This document shows, piece by piece, positions 45,790 through 56,350 of a stretch of 64,000 bases of DNA (positions within the stretch are counted from its first letter, which is position 1; each line of letters begins with the position of its first letter). The DNA lies in contig NC_066582.1 of the NCBI RefSeq assembly GCF_024323335.1, forward strand, positions 89,400,944-89,464,943. The letters run 5' to 3'. This DNA comes from Lathyrus oleraceus. Taxonomy: Eukaryota > Streptophyta > Magnoliopsida > Fabales > Fabaceae. A program made the position numbers and the translations under genes. The notes beneath the pieces were generated by a model. It was not told where the DNA came from. It did not search any database and worked only from the letters and a program-made list of their open reading frames with translations.

Positions 45790-48531
45790 TTACTCCTTCT
45801 TCAGGTGCTTCACCTTGCTTGAAGATTGCATTGGAGTTAGGACTTCATCCAGTAGAATGTCATCAAGAGAAGTTGGAACGAAGCCCCTTTTAGCAGGGGT
45901 GTTGCTAGAGCACGTGGATGGACTGCAATTTTAGTTGCCTCCAGTTGTGGGATTTACAGTGAAGATTTGGTCATAAGATTGGGTCAGCTATACAATACAA
46001 CGATAATTGGTAACTACATTATGATTTATTTACAAAAAAACATACAGAAACTTTGGCACAAGGTTAAATCAGAACACTTACAATAGGTTCATGTCGAACG
46101 TCGAAAGCATGCTCCGTGTCTGTTACCATAAATGCAGCCTTAGAAGTATGCTGCCAAAACATGATTCCACAGTTTGAAAGCACATAGATTATGAGTATAT
46201 GGAAAATGACATACTTGATAATGAATCAAAGAAAAAGTAAATATTATAAACCATAATGCTTTATACCTCATCTGGTTTAAGAACTTCCGATAATGGTTTG
46301 TAAAGACGAGGATCAGTAAGGATAGTCACAATTGAGAATTGTAGGAAAGATTATTGGTACTTGACTTCTATTTCGATTTTGTATCTATAACATGAAAATA
46401 TTAGCGGTACATATAAGAAAAACAACTGCATAAGTAAGACGTGAACTTCGGTAAAATGAAATATTAATCTTACTTTGATACAGGTTCAACATCTGTAACT
46501 CCACAAACACATACGAATTTGGTTCCAGGGGATTTGTTGGATGTTTTGCAGTCAGGGAAAGCTTTCAAATACGTTCAAAACTTCAAGGCCTTAAATCTTT
46601 TAGTAGTGCCGATGGTTGTGGCAAAACAATCCTAATTTGACATCATAAGTTGTCAGGAGATGTATGATTTGGAGCTTCAGTTTTCAATGCTACGTAAAAT
46701 ACATACCTTGCACATATCACTGATTTGACGGATAGTCTTGAGTTCATTAGAGGTTGTCTAGCTTTTGTTGGAAGATTGAACATAAGAATCTGAAGTTAGA
46801 GTTAATGAGTGAGCTGGTGCAGCAATTGATTGTGTGGATCCCAGCCTGAAAAAAGATGTAGATGATAGTTGGATGAACGCAATATAAGTATAACGAAATC
46901 TGCCAAAGTATTGCAAGCATGCTAAATGTCAATTGTATGGTCATACTTGGATATAAAAGCGTCAACTTGGGTATGCTTTAAGTTAATGTGAAGTCTCGAT
47001 CCATTCCATGCATTTGATAGGCTAGGAAATCCCGATATTGCTTGAAAAATAGAAACTTATACTGATATAATTGCTCCAAATAGCATGAAATGTATGGTTA
47101 GCAATTCAATAAAGTATCACATATGCTGCTACTGAAGATGGAATATCCAAAAACATTATGCATAGAATCAGTAAGGAAAAAAGAAAGAAAGAGCAATGGC
47201 TGCAACTCAAATAGATTCAGTTTCTGCAATGGCCAATCCAAATACAATGCAAATACAATGCATAGTGTCAAATAGATACTATGCAAAGAAAAGGTTGGTG
47301 AAACACATATTACCATCTCTCAAATGACCAAATAACAAATGATTAAGTTACATGATTGAGTTGCTAGCCATAAAATACCAAATAAAAATTCATGGAGTTA
47401 AATTTGAATGACACAAGTAAATGCAAGCCACAAAAATCAAAACTTGAAACATATTGTTATATAATTGAACCAAATAGCATGCAAAGTATAAGTAAGAAAT
47501 ACAAAATGTAAACCATATGCTGCTTCTGAAAATTCCACATTTAATGCTAGAAATCAGTCAATTCAAAAGTTTAAAAGTGGAAATCAGTAGACTTGTTCTT
47601 CATAAGTAGATCAATTTTAGACCAATTCAAAAATATGTATTAAGACAATGATTGTTTACACCAAATAAAATGCAATACACAAAGATGTATAGTATAATAA
47701 CCATCTAACCTTGGTTTTGTTTACACCACGCATGTGTTAAGACAACGATTGTTGGACCGAGAGATTTGGTAGAGGTATTATAGTTCATGAACTGTTTACC
47801 GTAATCATCCCATAACGCGACCTCATTAACATTTCCTGATTCGTCACACAGAGTTATATGGGCACATGATTTCTTACCACCACCACCCATCTGCGTCTTC
47901 ACGACATCTCGTAAAACTCCTATGATGTCTAAATCAAATGTAACCTCAGATCATGTTACAATGTATCCATGTATTTGATATGTCGTTAGATGAATATGCA
48001 TATACTATTAAAGACATCGATATACACGATATGTATGAAGGAAATACAACTCAACATATAAAAGATCGGTTATGAATTTTCCAGTTAGAAACTCAACAAT
48101 CGGCTTAAACTTGAATTAATGTGGCGGTATTTCAGGTATTCTCAACTTTGAAACAGTGGTTCCTCCATTGAATACAAGTTTAAGCTTGTTGGGACAAACA
48201 TTGAATGTGCTATCATTAACCATAGGATCTCCATTGTAAAGACAATAAGTTTCATGCTCAGTAAGTTGCTCAAACCAGTCTTTAAACTCACGGTTCCGAG
48301 TTGTCATATGGATTTGATCACCCTGCAACGTGGCTATGAAGTTAACGACATGAACAATAGTTATATACAAACAGAGCGATAAACGATTACCTTTGAATCT
48401 TGTATAACCATTTCGATATGTTATAGTCCGTTTTTCTCCTTAACAACCCAAGGATCAACAACTCTAATGAGCATTTTTCAAACCTGATTTCCTTTCACCA
48501 AGTCCTTGATTAGAATTGGTGGTCTTGACAT
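45790..48531 (-). pseudogene. RPA70-like (replication protein A large subunit) pseudogene with introns
   Basis: RPA70-like proteins bind single-stranded DNA through OB folds. Exon 1 is 48391-48531 (MSRPPILIKDLVKGNQV, stop, KMLIRVVDPWVVKEKNG), exon 2 48056-48322 (GDQIHMTTRNREFKDWFEQL to FLTGKFITDLLY), exon 3 47710-47944 (DIIGVLRDVVKTQMGGGGKK, EVALWDDYGKQFM, VVLTHAWCKQNQ). All three junctions fit GT..AG. Weaker exon-like pieces lie at 46265-46400 and 46474-46625. The last exon, 45790 to about 45922, ends CSSNTPAKRG..KVKHLKKE and stop. Premature stops: TGG to TGA and CAA to TAA in exon 1, CAA to TAA in exon 2. Plant Helitrons can carry RPA-like genes, so a mobile origin is possible; I see no defined ends. 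Confidence 0.7.
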
Positions 48532-49271
48532 TGTTGCAAATTCTAGGAAATCAGAAATAATTCAGCATATGAACAAATTTATGTCACATTGATTTCAAGC
48601 CACGAAAAAGCATAAACAACACAACAATCATATATATAGACCAGGATCACAAAAATGCAGCCGACATCAGATAAACCATGGAACTTGGATCATATTAGAT
48701 ATCTTATTTAAACCAAACAGAAGTCATGAACATAGCATATTCCATTTAAAAAATAGAAACCACATGAATGAGTAACAATATAAAGAAACATCATACAAAA
48801 GCCACCAAAGCAGAAACAACAATTGCGAAATATTTAGTTTCATATAATATCTATAAAGAAGAAACTGTAATATTTCATTTGTTTGTATAGAGGATGAGTA
48901 TACCTACAGAACAACAACTTAATATGAGACCTTCCAAATGCTTTGGAAGCCTTGTAATTTTAATCACAAACCATGCTAAAGTTGATTCTAATATGAATGT
49001 GCTAAGAACATTGACTGGCATGAACCACCTCAATGAATAAAAAACTATAAGAAACCAATCATCAATTGACAGTATATATTATCAGAAATCAGTATACTCA
49101 CAAAGTAAAAACATTTCTCAGATGTTAATGTTTAATGTTTATGCAAAATTGCTACCAAGCATTGATGTATTAAACATGTAAAGCTGTCAAAGAAAGAACA
49201 ATGTTGTCATTAGAATAGATAATTTCAATGGAAACAAAAAAATTTTTTTTAAGTATTTTTCAGTAAATTAC
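48532..49271 (-). other. Non-coding stretch between RPA-like and PILS-like remnants
   Basis: AT-rich DNA. Starting with the GT donor at 49270-49271, part of it is probably intron of the PILS-like gene; no next exon is recognised. Confidence 0.5.
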
Positions 49272-49412
49272 ATTGTTCACTTTACTCCTTGCATCCGCTC
49301 CCAACACATCAACGTACTCTATTGCAAGAAACAATCCAAGTGCAGTTATCAGTAATACTTTAACTACCGGCAATGAAGCAACATACAAAAACTCCACAAA
49401 TCCCTTTTTCAC
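49272..49412 (-). pseudogene. PILS-like (PIN-LIKES auxin carrier family) first-exon fragment
   Basis: The 47-codon stretch reads KKGFVEFLYVASLPVVKVLL, ITALGLFLAIEYVDVLGADA, RSKVNN, and is followed by GTAATT, a good splice donor. The pattern (membrane span, LLSADAR-like end, VNN before the intron) resembles the start of PILS proteins, carriers at the endoplasmic reticulum. The likely start codon position reads GTG. It is joined on its 5' side to the truncated RNase H of Tat-B, so no promoter remains, and no later exon is seen. Confidence 0.6.
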
Positions 49413-49419
49413 AAATCTT

Positions 49420-50388
49420 CAAATGTTTGATTCTGAGATCAATGGCCTCTTCAAGCGCCATAATGTAGGCTTCATACTCAGCCATTTTGTTTGTATACTT
49501 GAAAGTCAATCTAATTGTAAACGGAAAATGAGTGCCTTAAGGAGTAATAATCACTGCCCCAATGTCATTACCATATTGATTAACAACTCCATCAAATACC
49601 ATGCCCCAATGGGAACCAGGTTCTGGCATTTCTTCAAGCAATGATTCATCACAATCTTTCATTTTCAAGTACAAGATCTCTTCATCAGGAAAATCATACT
49701 GCACTGACTGGTAATCTTCAATCGGTTGGTGAGCCAAATTATCATCCAACACACTACCTTTGATCGCTTTTTGAAATTGGTATTCAATATCATACTCTAA
49801 TAACAACATCTGCCAACAGGGAATCCTCCCGGTTAGAGCAGGCTTCTCAAAAATGTACTTGATTGAATCCATTTTGGATATCAACCAAGTAGTATGATTT
49901 AACATATATTGGTGCAGACGCTTAGTAGCCCAAGCCAATATGCAACAAGTCTTCTCAAGCATAGAATACCGAGTCTCACAGTCGGTGAATTTCTTACTGA
50001 GGTAGTAAATAACATATTCTTTCTTTCCAGTTTCGTCTTGCTGACCTAGAACACAACCCATACTATCATCAAGCACAGTCAAATACATGATCAATGGTCT
50101 TCCTTCAACAGACGGAGACAGAATCAAAGGCTCAAACAGATACTCTTTGATACTGTCAAAAGCTTTCTGGCAATCCTCGGTCCAATCACAAGAATGATCT
50201 TTCCTAAGAAGCTTGAATATAGGCGCACATGTGGCAGTCATATGTGAAATGAATCTTGAGATATAATTCAAGCGGCCGAGAATACCCCTGACTTGCTTCT
50301 CAGTTTTGGGCGTAGGCATCTCTTGTATTGCCTTGACCTTGGAAGGATCAACTTCAATACCCTTCTCACTGACAATAAAACCCAACAA
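49420..50388 (-). pseudogene. RNase H and part of second RNase H of Tat-B
   Basis: The ORF 50388-49537 holds the RT end (GFIVSEKGIEVDPSKVKAIQ), the first RNase H (IMYLTVLDDSMGCVLGQQD, MLEKTCCILAWATKRLHQYM) and the start of the second (GMVFDGVVNQYGNDIGAVII). CAA to TAA at about 49534 ends it. Similarity continues to NKMAEYEAYIMALEEAIDLR at about 49432 and then breaks into the PILS-like exon. Confidence 0.85.
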
Positions 50389-50410
50389 CTTACTAGAACA
50401 AACACCAAAT

Positions 50411-51342
50411 TCACTTATTGGGATTCAAGCGGTGTTTGTACTTCCTCAAGCGTTGGAATAGCTTCAACAAATGCTCAACATGTTCTTCTTTATCACTGGA
50501 TTTGGCAATCATGACATCAACATAGACTTCGATCTCTTTATGCATCATATCATGAAAAAGAGTGGTCATAGCTCTCTGGTATGTTGCACCAACATTCTTT
50601 AAACCGAAAGGCATCACTCTATAACAGAATGTTCCCCATGGTGTAATGAATGTGGTCTTCTCCATATCTTCGGGTGCCATCTTAATTTGATTATATCCGA
50701 AAAATCCGTCCATAAACGAAAAGACTTTGAATTTAGTTGTATTGTCTACCAACATGTCAATGTCTGGCAGCGGGAAATCATCTTTCAGACTAGATTTGTT
50801 CAAATCTCTATAATCGACACACATACAGACTTTTCCATCCTTCTTAGGAACAGACACAATATTGGCCGCCCATTACGGATATTCAGCGGTAACAAGGAAA
50901 TCAGCATCAATCTGCTTCTGCACTTCTTCTTTGATCTTCACTGCCATATCAGGATGAGTCCTCCTCAATTTCTGCTTGACTGGCAGGCATTCTGGCTTCA
51001 ATGGCAATCTATGCTCCACAATCTCAGAATCCAAACCAGGCATGTCTTGATAGGACCAAGCAAACACATTTGAATACTCTCGAAGAAGATCAATCAACCC
51101 CTTCTTAGCTTCTGGACACAGCTGAGACCCAATCTTGACTTCCTTCACATCATCTTTGGAACCCAAGTTGACTAACTCAATTTGCTCTTCTAATGGCTGA
51201 ATGGCTTTTTCCTTATGCTCAAGTAGACGAGAAAATTCATCAGATACTTCTTCATCACTTTCTTCCTCAGCCTCAAACACAGGGAATTCAAAGATTGGAG
51301 AAGGAGTAGGATCATTGCATTCAATGGGTTTAGGAATCAACC
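50411..51342 (-). pseudogene. Reverse transcriptase of Tat-B, catalytic YVDD changed to YVDV
   Basis: Linker (PVFEAEEESDEEVSDEFSRL, DMPGLDSEIVEHRLPLKPE) and RT (VPKKDGKVCMCVDYRDLNKS, FMDGFFGYNQIKMAPEDMEK, FGLKNVGATYQRAM) are present. The second catalytic Asp of YVDD is Val (GTC at 50515-50513), which should abolish polymerisation. A stop lies at about 50870 (WVAN region) and a two-base deletion after LNPNK at about 50410 shifts the frame. Confidence 0.88.
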
Positions 51343-51600
51343 TGCATAAAGATTTGATATTTTGATTTTAGAGAAGTGAATTGTGACCAAATATTATGCA
51401 GATGGACAATTATTATTTATTTATTTATGTTTTTTGTGATTACCATTTTCAGAAAAGAAAAAAGTAAAAATAAAACATCATAGATGTGGATGAATAGAAT
51501 TGCATTTTATTGATGATAAATTTGAAAAATGCCCAACAATGTTCACTTCTCCCTTAGGCATAGGAGAAGGATTTTCTCAAAAGTAATGAAAACAAATTAC
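51343..51600 (-). other. Intron between protease linker and RT in Tat-B (258 bp)
   Basis: It runs from GTAATT after CTCTAA to TTATGCAG before GTTGATTCC, the same boundaries as in Tat-A and one base shorter. The boundaries survive in both copies, which supports a real intron. Confidence 0.75.
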
Positions 51601-53560
51601 TTAGAGTGATGGACAATAACAGGAACATCAACAGCAACCCAATTGTTGCAAGTCTTTCCATGCGTCACAAAATTGGTGTAGTCTTCATCTTCATCACTCT
51701 CGATCACAACAGTTGAGTGTTATTCATTACCAAGGATGAACCCTCCGTTACGGAAACGGTTGCATATCTTCAGCTTTGAAATAAGACAACCCTTGCTGGA
51801 ATCCCAAACCGGCTCTGTTCTTGTTCTCGGTGACCTCTACCATATGGCCCCACTTATTTGAACTGCCATCTTCAATAATCTTCTTAGCGTTTTTGAAAGA
51901 GGACATAGGTGGCCCAGTTTTCTTCACTTCAACAATAGATAGAGCTTGGAACAGAGTTCCAACCTCATCCTCAGCTTCCACATACGAAAAAGACGACAGG
52001 TGACTTACCAACAACGCTTCCTCTCCACTCACAATGACAAACTTGCCATTCTTTACAAATTCCAACTTTTGATGTAGAGTGAATGTCACAACTCCAACCT
52101 CATGTATCCATGGCCTTCCCAACGAGCAATTATACGCCGGGTGGATGTCCATTACTTGAAAAGTAATTTGGAAATCACTCAGACATAAATTCACTGGAAG
52201 GTCCACCTCTCCTATAACAGACTTGTGAGAACCATCAAAAGCTTTGACAATCACACCATTGTACCTCATAGGGGCGCCTTGATACGTTAACCTTGACAAA
52301 TTTGATTTTGGGAGTACATTCAAAGAAGAACCGGTATCAACCAACACATTTGACAATGCATCTTCCTTGCAATTCATCGATATATGTAGTGCCAGATTGT
52401 GAATTCTGCCTTCCTTAGGAAGTTCTTCATCACAAAAGCTCAAGTTGTTGCAGGAAGTGATGTTAGCCACGATGTGGTCAAATTGATCCACAATTACATC
52501 ATGCTCTACGTAGGCTTGCTCCAATACTCTTTACAATGCTTCTTTGTGCGATTCGGAATTCATAAACAGAGACAACACTGAAATCTTCGAAGGAGTTTGG
52601 AGCAGCTGCTCCACCATATTGAATTCACTTTTCTTTATCAATCTTAGTACCTCATCATCATTATTAGGCTTTAGCTTGCAGGATTCACCATACTGACACG
52701 CGGGAGCACTAACTGGATTTACTACGGGGACATTAACCTTCTTACCAATAGACGCATCTTCCACCACCTCTCTCGGAAAGACGGGTCCAAAAACACGACC
52801 ACTACGGGTCACCTTCGTAACATCAACAATGTTCACAACAGAATTGGTCGTAGGTAACGGAACCTCTTGATCGTTCTCTATAATTGTAGCATTATATTGA
52901 TATGGAACAACTCTATCGGATGCATACGGGACGGGGCCTGCTAACCGTATCACTAACGGTGATACCGATCTATTGACGTTGTTACTACTGCTGCTATCAA
53001 ACTGAATCACTACCCGCTCCGGAGTTTTAAACACTGGTACTATAACATTCACATCATCCATATCCCTTGATTGGCAGATTTGGATAAGCCATTCATCCAT
53101 TAATCTTTGAATGTATTTCTTGACGATGACGCACCCTCGAGGGTTTACACCACAAATCGCACAACCATCATGGTCATGCTCATAATCACTAACCAAGCAG
53201 ATGTCTCCATGAATTGCAACCAAAGATTGTCGGATATGACGAACATCATAAATCTTATACTCTCCCGGACAACCATCTACCATATTAACATAGGAATTAC
53301 CATGAGCAGGCAACAGGTTAGCTTTTACATTTGGCGCGCGGTCCTCAAAGGACATCATCCCACTCTTCACTAGCTTCTGGACTTCATACTTTAACAGGTA
53401 GCAGTTTTCAATATCATGGTCGGGAGCTCCTTGATGAAAGGCGCAATGGAGTTCTGGCTTATACCACCATGGAAGTGGTTCTGGAATTTAAGGCGGATTT
53501 CTTGGCTGAAGTAGGTTCTTGAGAACCAAAGACGGATAGAGTTCGACATATGACATAGGA
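51601..53560 (-). pseudogene. Gag C-terminus, protease and linker of Tat-B
   Basis: It contains the knuckle-like CAFHQGAPDHDIENC near 53430, a conserved ICLVSDYEHDHDGCAICGVN block, TRSGRVFGPVFPREVV, and a retropepsin domain with VLVDTGSSLNVLP near 52345. The frame is broken after SHKEAL (CAA to TAA at about 52528-52530), at about 53490 and at about 51745. It corresponds to 19679-20969 of Tat-A. Confidence 0.82.
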
Positions 53561-54805
53561 ATAGGGTCAAAAGATACCTTCTTCCTTTCGAAATTCTGTT
53601 GTTATTGGTTATTATTATTGTTGTTGTTGTTGTTTTTTTTTTGTTGTAGCTGTTGTTGACGTTGTTTTTGAACTAGCATTGATTGATTGTTTGAATTGTT
53701 TGAAAACACTGGAATAATTGATGAAACTTGGTGATGATGATGACGCGGTTAGCAAATTTCTTTTAACATGAGGCATCCTTTGCCTCCCCACTGACACTGC
53801 ATTGGTTTCACCTTCCTTCTTTCTAGCGAAACTGCTCCCATATTTCTTGCTCGATGACACCTCATCCTTAGACAAACGTCCCTCTCGGACTCCTTTCTCT
53901 AACCTCATCCCTATGTTTACCATTTCGGTAAAATCACTGGGGGCACTAGCAATCATGCGTTCGTAATAAAACGAACTCAGGGTCGTAAGGAAAATCCTGG
54001 TCATCTCTTTCTCTTCCAACGGATGATTGATCTAAGTAGCAAGCTCTCTCCACCTCTGGGCATACTCTTTGAATGTCTCTTTGTCCTTCTGAGACATAGA
54101 CCTCAGCTGGTCTCTATCTGGCGCCATGTCCACGTTGTACTTATACTGCTTCACAAAAGCTTCGCCCAAATCATTGAATGTGAGAACACTTGCATTATCT
54201 AGCCCCATGTACCACCTCAGAGTGGCACCAGTCAGACTGTCTTGGAAATAGTGAATTAATAACTGATCATTATCGGCTTACGTTGACATTTTACTGACAT
54301 ACATGAAAAAATGGCTAAGTAGACAGGTATTTCCCTTATACTTTTCAAAGTCATGGACTTTGAACTTCATCGGGATCTTGACATTCGGCACTAAGCAAAG
54401 TTCAGCATCACTCTTACCAAAAAAATCCTTACCTCTTAACGTCTTCAATTCCTTTCGCAGCTCAGGGAATTGATCCTTAATCTCGTCCTTCTTCTCATAA
54501 ACATTCGGACCCTCAGACGACTCGAAATGGTAGATGATGTCCTCGATACGAGGCCGACTGTGAACAACTGGGAGCGGCACAGACATGACCGGGCTAGATG
54601 TCGGCATATAAGCAAAGGTAGGCGCAAACCCTTCAGGCACAAAGTTCGGTGGCATTCTCCACAGGAATCCAGCAGGCATAGTTGCAGCAAACTGAGTGGC
54701 AGGCACAGTTGAGGTAGCAACCACTGAAATGACAGTTCTCTGAGGAGGAGGAGTTACAAGCGTTGGAGAAGACTGATTCTGAGCAGCCAGAACAGACTCC
54801 ATCAT
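53561..54805 (-). pseudogene. gag: Gag of Tat-B
   Basis: The N-terminal part (54805-54278) is proline-rich and ends PMKFKVHDFEKYKGNTCLLS, MYVSKMST. A TAA then breaks the retrotransposon gag core, which continues in frame (HYFQDSLTGA, GLDN, GEAFVKQYKYNVDMAPDRDQ, ETFKEYAQRWREL) to a CAG to TAG stop near 54033. It goes on as EEKEMTRIFLTTLSSFYYER and ends in a serine and glutamine-rich stretch with a CAA/AAC microsatellite (about 53600-53650). Confidence 0.85.
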
Positions 54806-55164
54806 AGCAGTTAACGAGCAATCTCATATTTCAGTTCTCGGTTCTCTTGTTCCAAATGTTCCATGATTCTCGGTTGATTGGTACGAGTGTTGTACCTATG
54901 AGTTAGCTTGGCTGAAGCATAGAAGAATAACCAATAAGACATATGGCAGAAGAAAACCTGTTATGCAAATGATGCATGAAATGCAATGTTTTGATTGTTT
55001 TTATTTTCAAGGAACATAGTATTTTATTTGCAAGTATATAATAACAATAACAATTTGATTGACCATAAAAAATATCTTTTATTCATATAATTTTGGAAAG
55101 ATTACACTTAGTACAATTTCAGAAACCAAAATACAAGTACAAGTACAAGAGAAAAGGATACTAA
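54806..55164 (-). other. ORF1-gag spacer of Tat-B
   Basis: AT-rich, with no frame of its own. An EHLEQENREL-like remnant of gag's N-terminus can be read at about 54830-54870. Confidence 0.4.
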
Positions 55165-55716
55165 TCATCCTAAGGATCCCCTAACAATAGTGTCAGATGA
55201 TATGGTTGTAGGCGCGTACTTCCTTTGGATGCGTCGAATCTCGGACTCAAAAGAAGTCTTCATCTGAGCCTTCTCGAGGACAAGATGATCAAAAATCTTC
55301 TTCCAAGCACCGGAAGGCTGAGGCATACTAGAGGAAGATTGACCCTCTGGTTCTCTTTGTCTCTTCACTGCTCGGTCTTCAAGAAGTTCAATAAGTGTAT
55401 CCTTGTCCTAAGATTCAAGCTGCAACTCCTCATGCTTTCATCTCAAAGCATGGAACCTCTCTTCCCACATATCCTTCTCTTGCTTCATCTTGGCGAGTGC
55501 ATCTTCCAACTCCTCTACATCTTGGTTAGGGAGAGTTAATGGCTCAGCCACAACCATAGACATAGGCCTCTCACAAGCATAAGGAATCTTCAACTCCAAA
55601 GCTCTTTTCTTCACCCAGAGAGTGCAAGCTTCCAAAGCTACACAGTTGCGCGAACTAAGCTCGGATCTTCCTTTCCTATGCACGTTATGCCAAATCACTG
55701 AGTAGATTGGTCTCAA
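55165..55716 (-). pseudogene. C-terminal part of the extra upstream ORF (ORF1) of Tat-B
   Basis: It reads LWVKKRALELKIPYACERPM, LPNQDVEELEDALAKMKQEK (coiled coil), two stops near 55430 and 55407, then KRQREPEGQSSSSMPQPSGA and SEIRRIQRKYAPTT. Ogre elements carry an additional ORF of unknown function before gag; this is its end, as the larger N-terminal domain is deleted. Confidence 0.7.
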
Positions 55717-55925
55717 GCCAACTTGTTAAGGGCTACTCCACATAAGTCAAACATGACTATACCATCCAGCTATCTTAATTATACTCAAGTTCAGGTTAGA
55801 ACTTATCTCACCACTCAGAGATCACTAAGCACAACAAGCAGATGATATCACACAAACAAATATACAAACATCAAATACACAAATATGTACACATAAAAAG
55901 GTAGGCTAAACCCATTGAGGATTAC
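55717..55925 (-). other. Leader of Tat-B
   Basis: About 200 bases of untranslated leader follow the PBS; the leader joins the ORF1 tail directly, so most of ORF1 was deleted. Confidence 0.55.
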
Positions 55926-55943
55926 TCCCCAGCAGAGTTGCCA
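55926..55943 (-). other. Primer-binding site of Tat-B
   Basis: TGGCAACTCTGCTGGGGA on the - strand, nine bases after the LTR end, differs in one base from the Ogre PBS at 1992-2009. Confidence 0.85.
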
Positions 55944-56165
55944 CTTAATTTCTGTAGCGGTAGATTCATGACCATTAAGCTATGGATAAACTTAACGTCA
56001 ATAAAACCAGATTCGCCACCACGCTTTTATTGTTTCTAAAGGAAAAGGGAAAAGTACAAACAAAACCCAAAGATAAGAAGTTTTCAAATAAAAACTAATA
56101 AAATGCCATAGATTACAGGTAAGGGGGTTGGCTACGCAGATGGAAGGTGTTAGCATCCAAAGTGT

Positions 56166-56181
56166 CCTATGTACTCCTAGG
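56166..56181 (-). other. AGTA-loop hairpin in the Tat-B LTR
   Basis: CCTAGG-AGTA-CATAGG on the - strand; one pair is lost compared with the Tat-A copy, consistent with later mutation. Confidence 0.5.
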
Positions 56182-56284
56182 AAGCCCTTTTTTATGTGTG
56201 CATTTTTTTTGGGTATAAAATGATGTTTGCAATAAATAGAGTCTGGGGATGAGAAAAGAATTCATTAATTATATTTTTGTGTTT

Positions 56285-56350
56285 GACAAGACATTCAGAC
56301 TTGTGCCTACGTACCAACATAAAATGAGGGATCAAAACCTCGTAGTTCGT
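56285..56350 (-). other. Covarying module in the Tat-B LTR
   Basis: The outer stem is CTACG/CGTAG, the inner hairpin is CAT-TTT-ATG, and after GTAGGC there is a CAAG/CTTG second hairpin. It lies about 400 bases before the LTR end, as in the other Tat LTRs. Confidence 0.55.
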
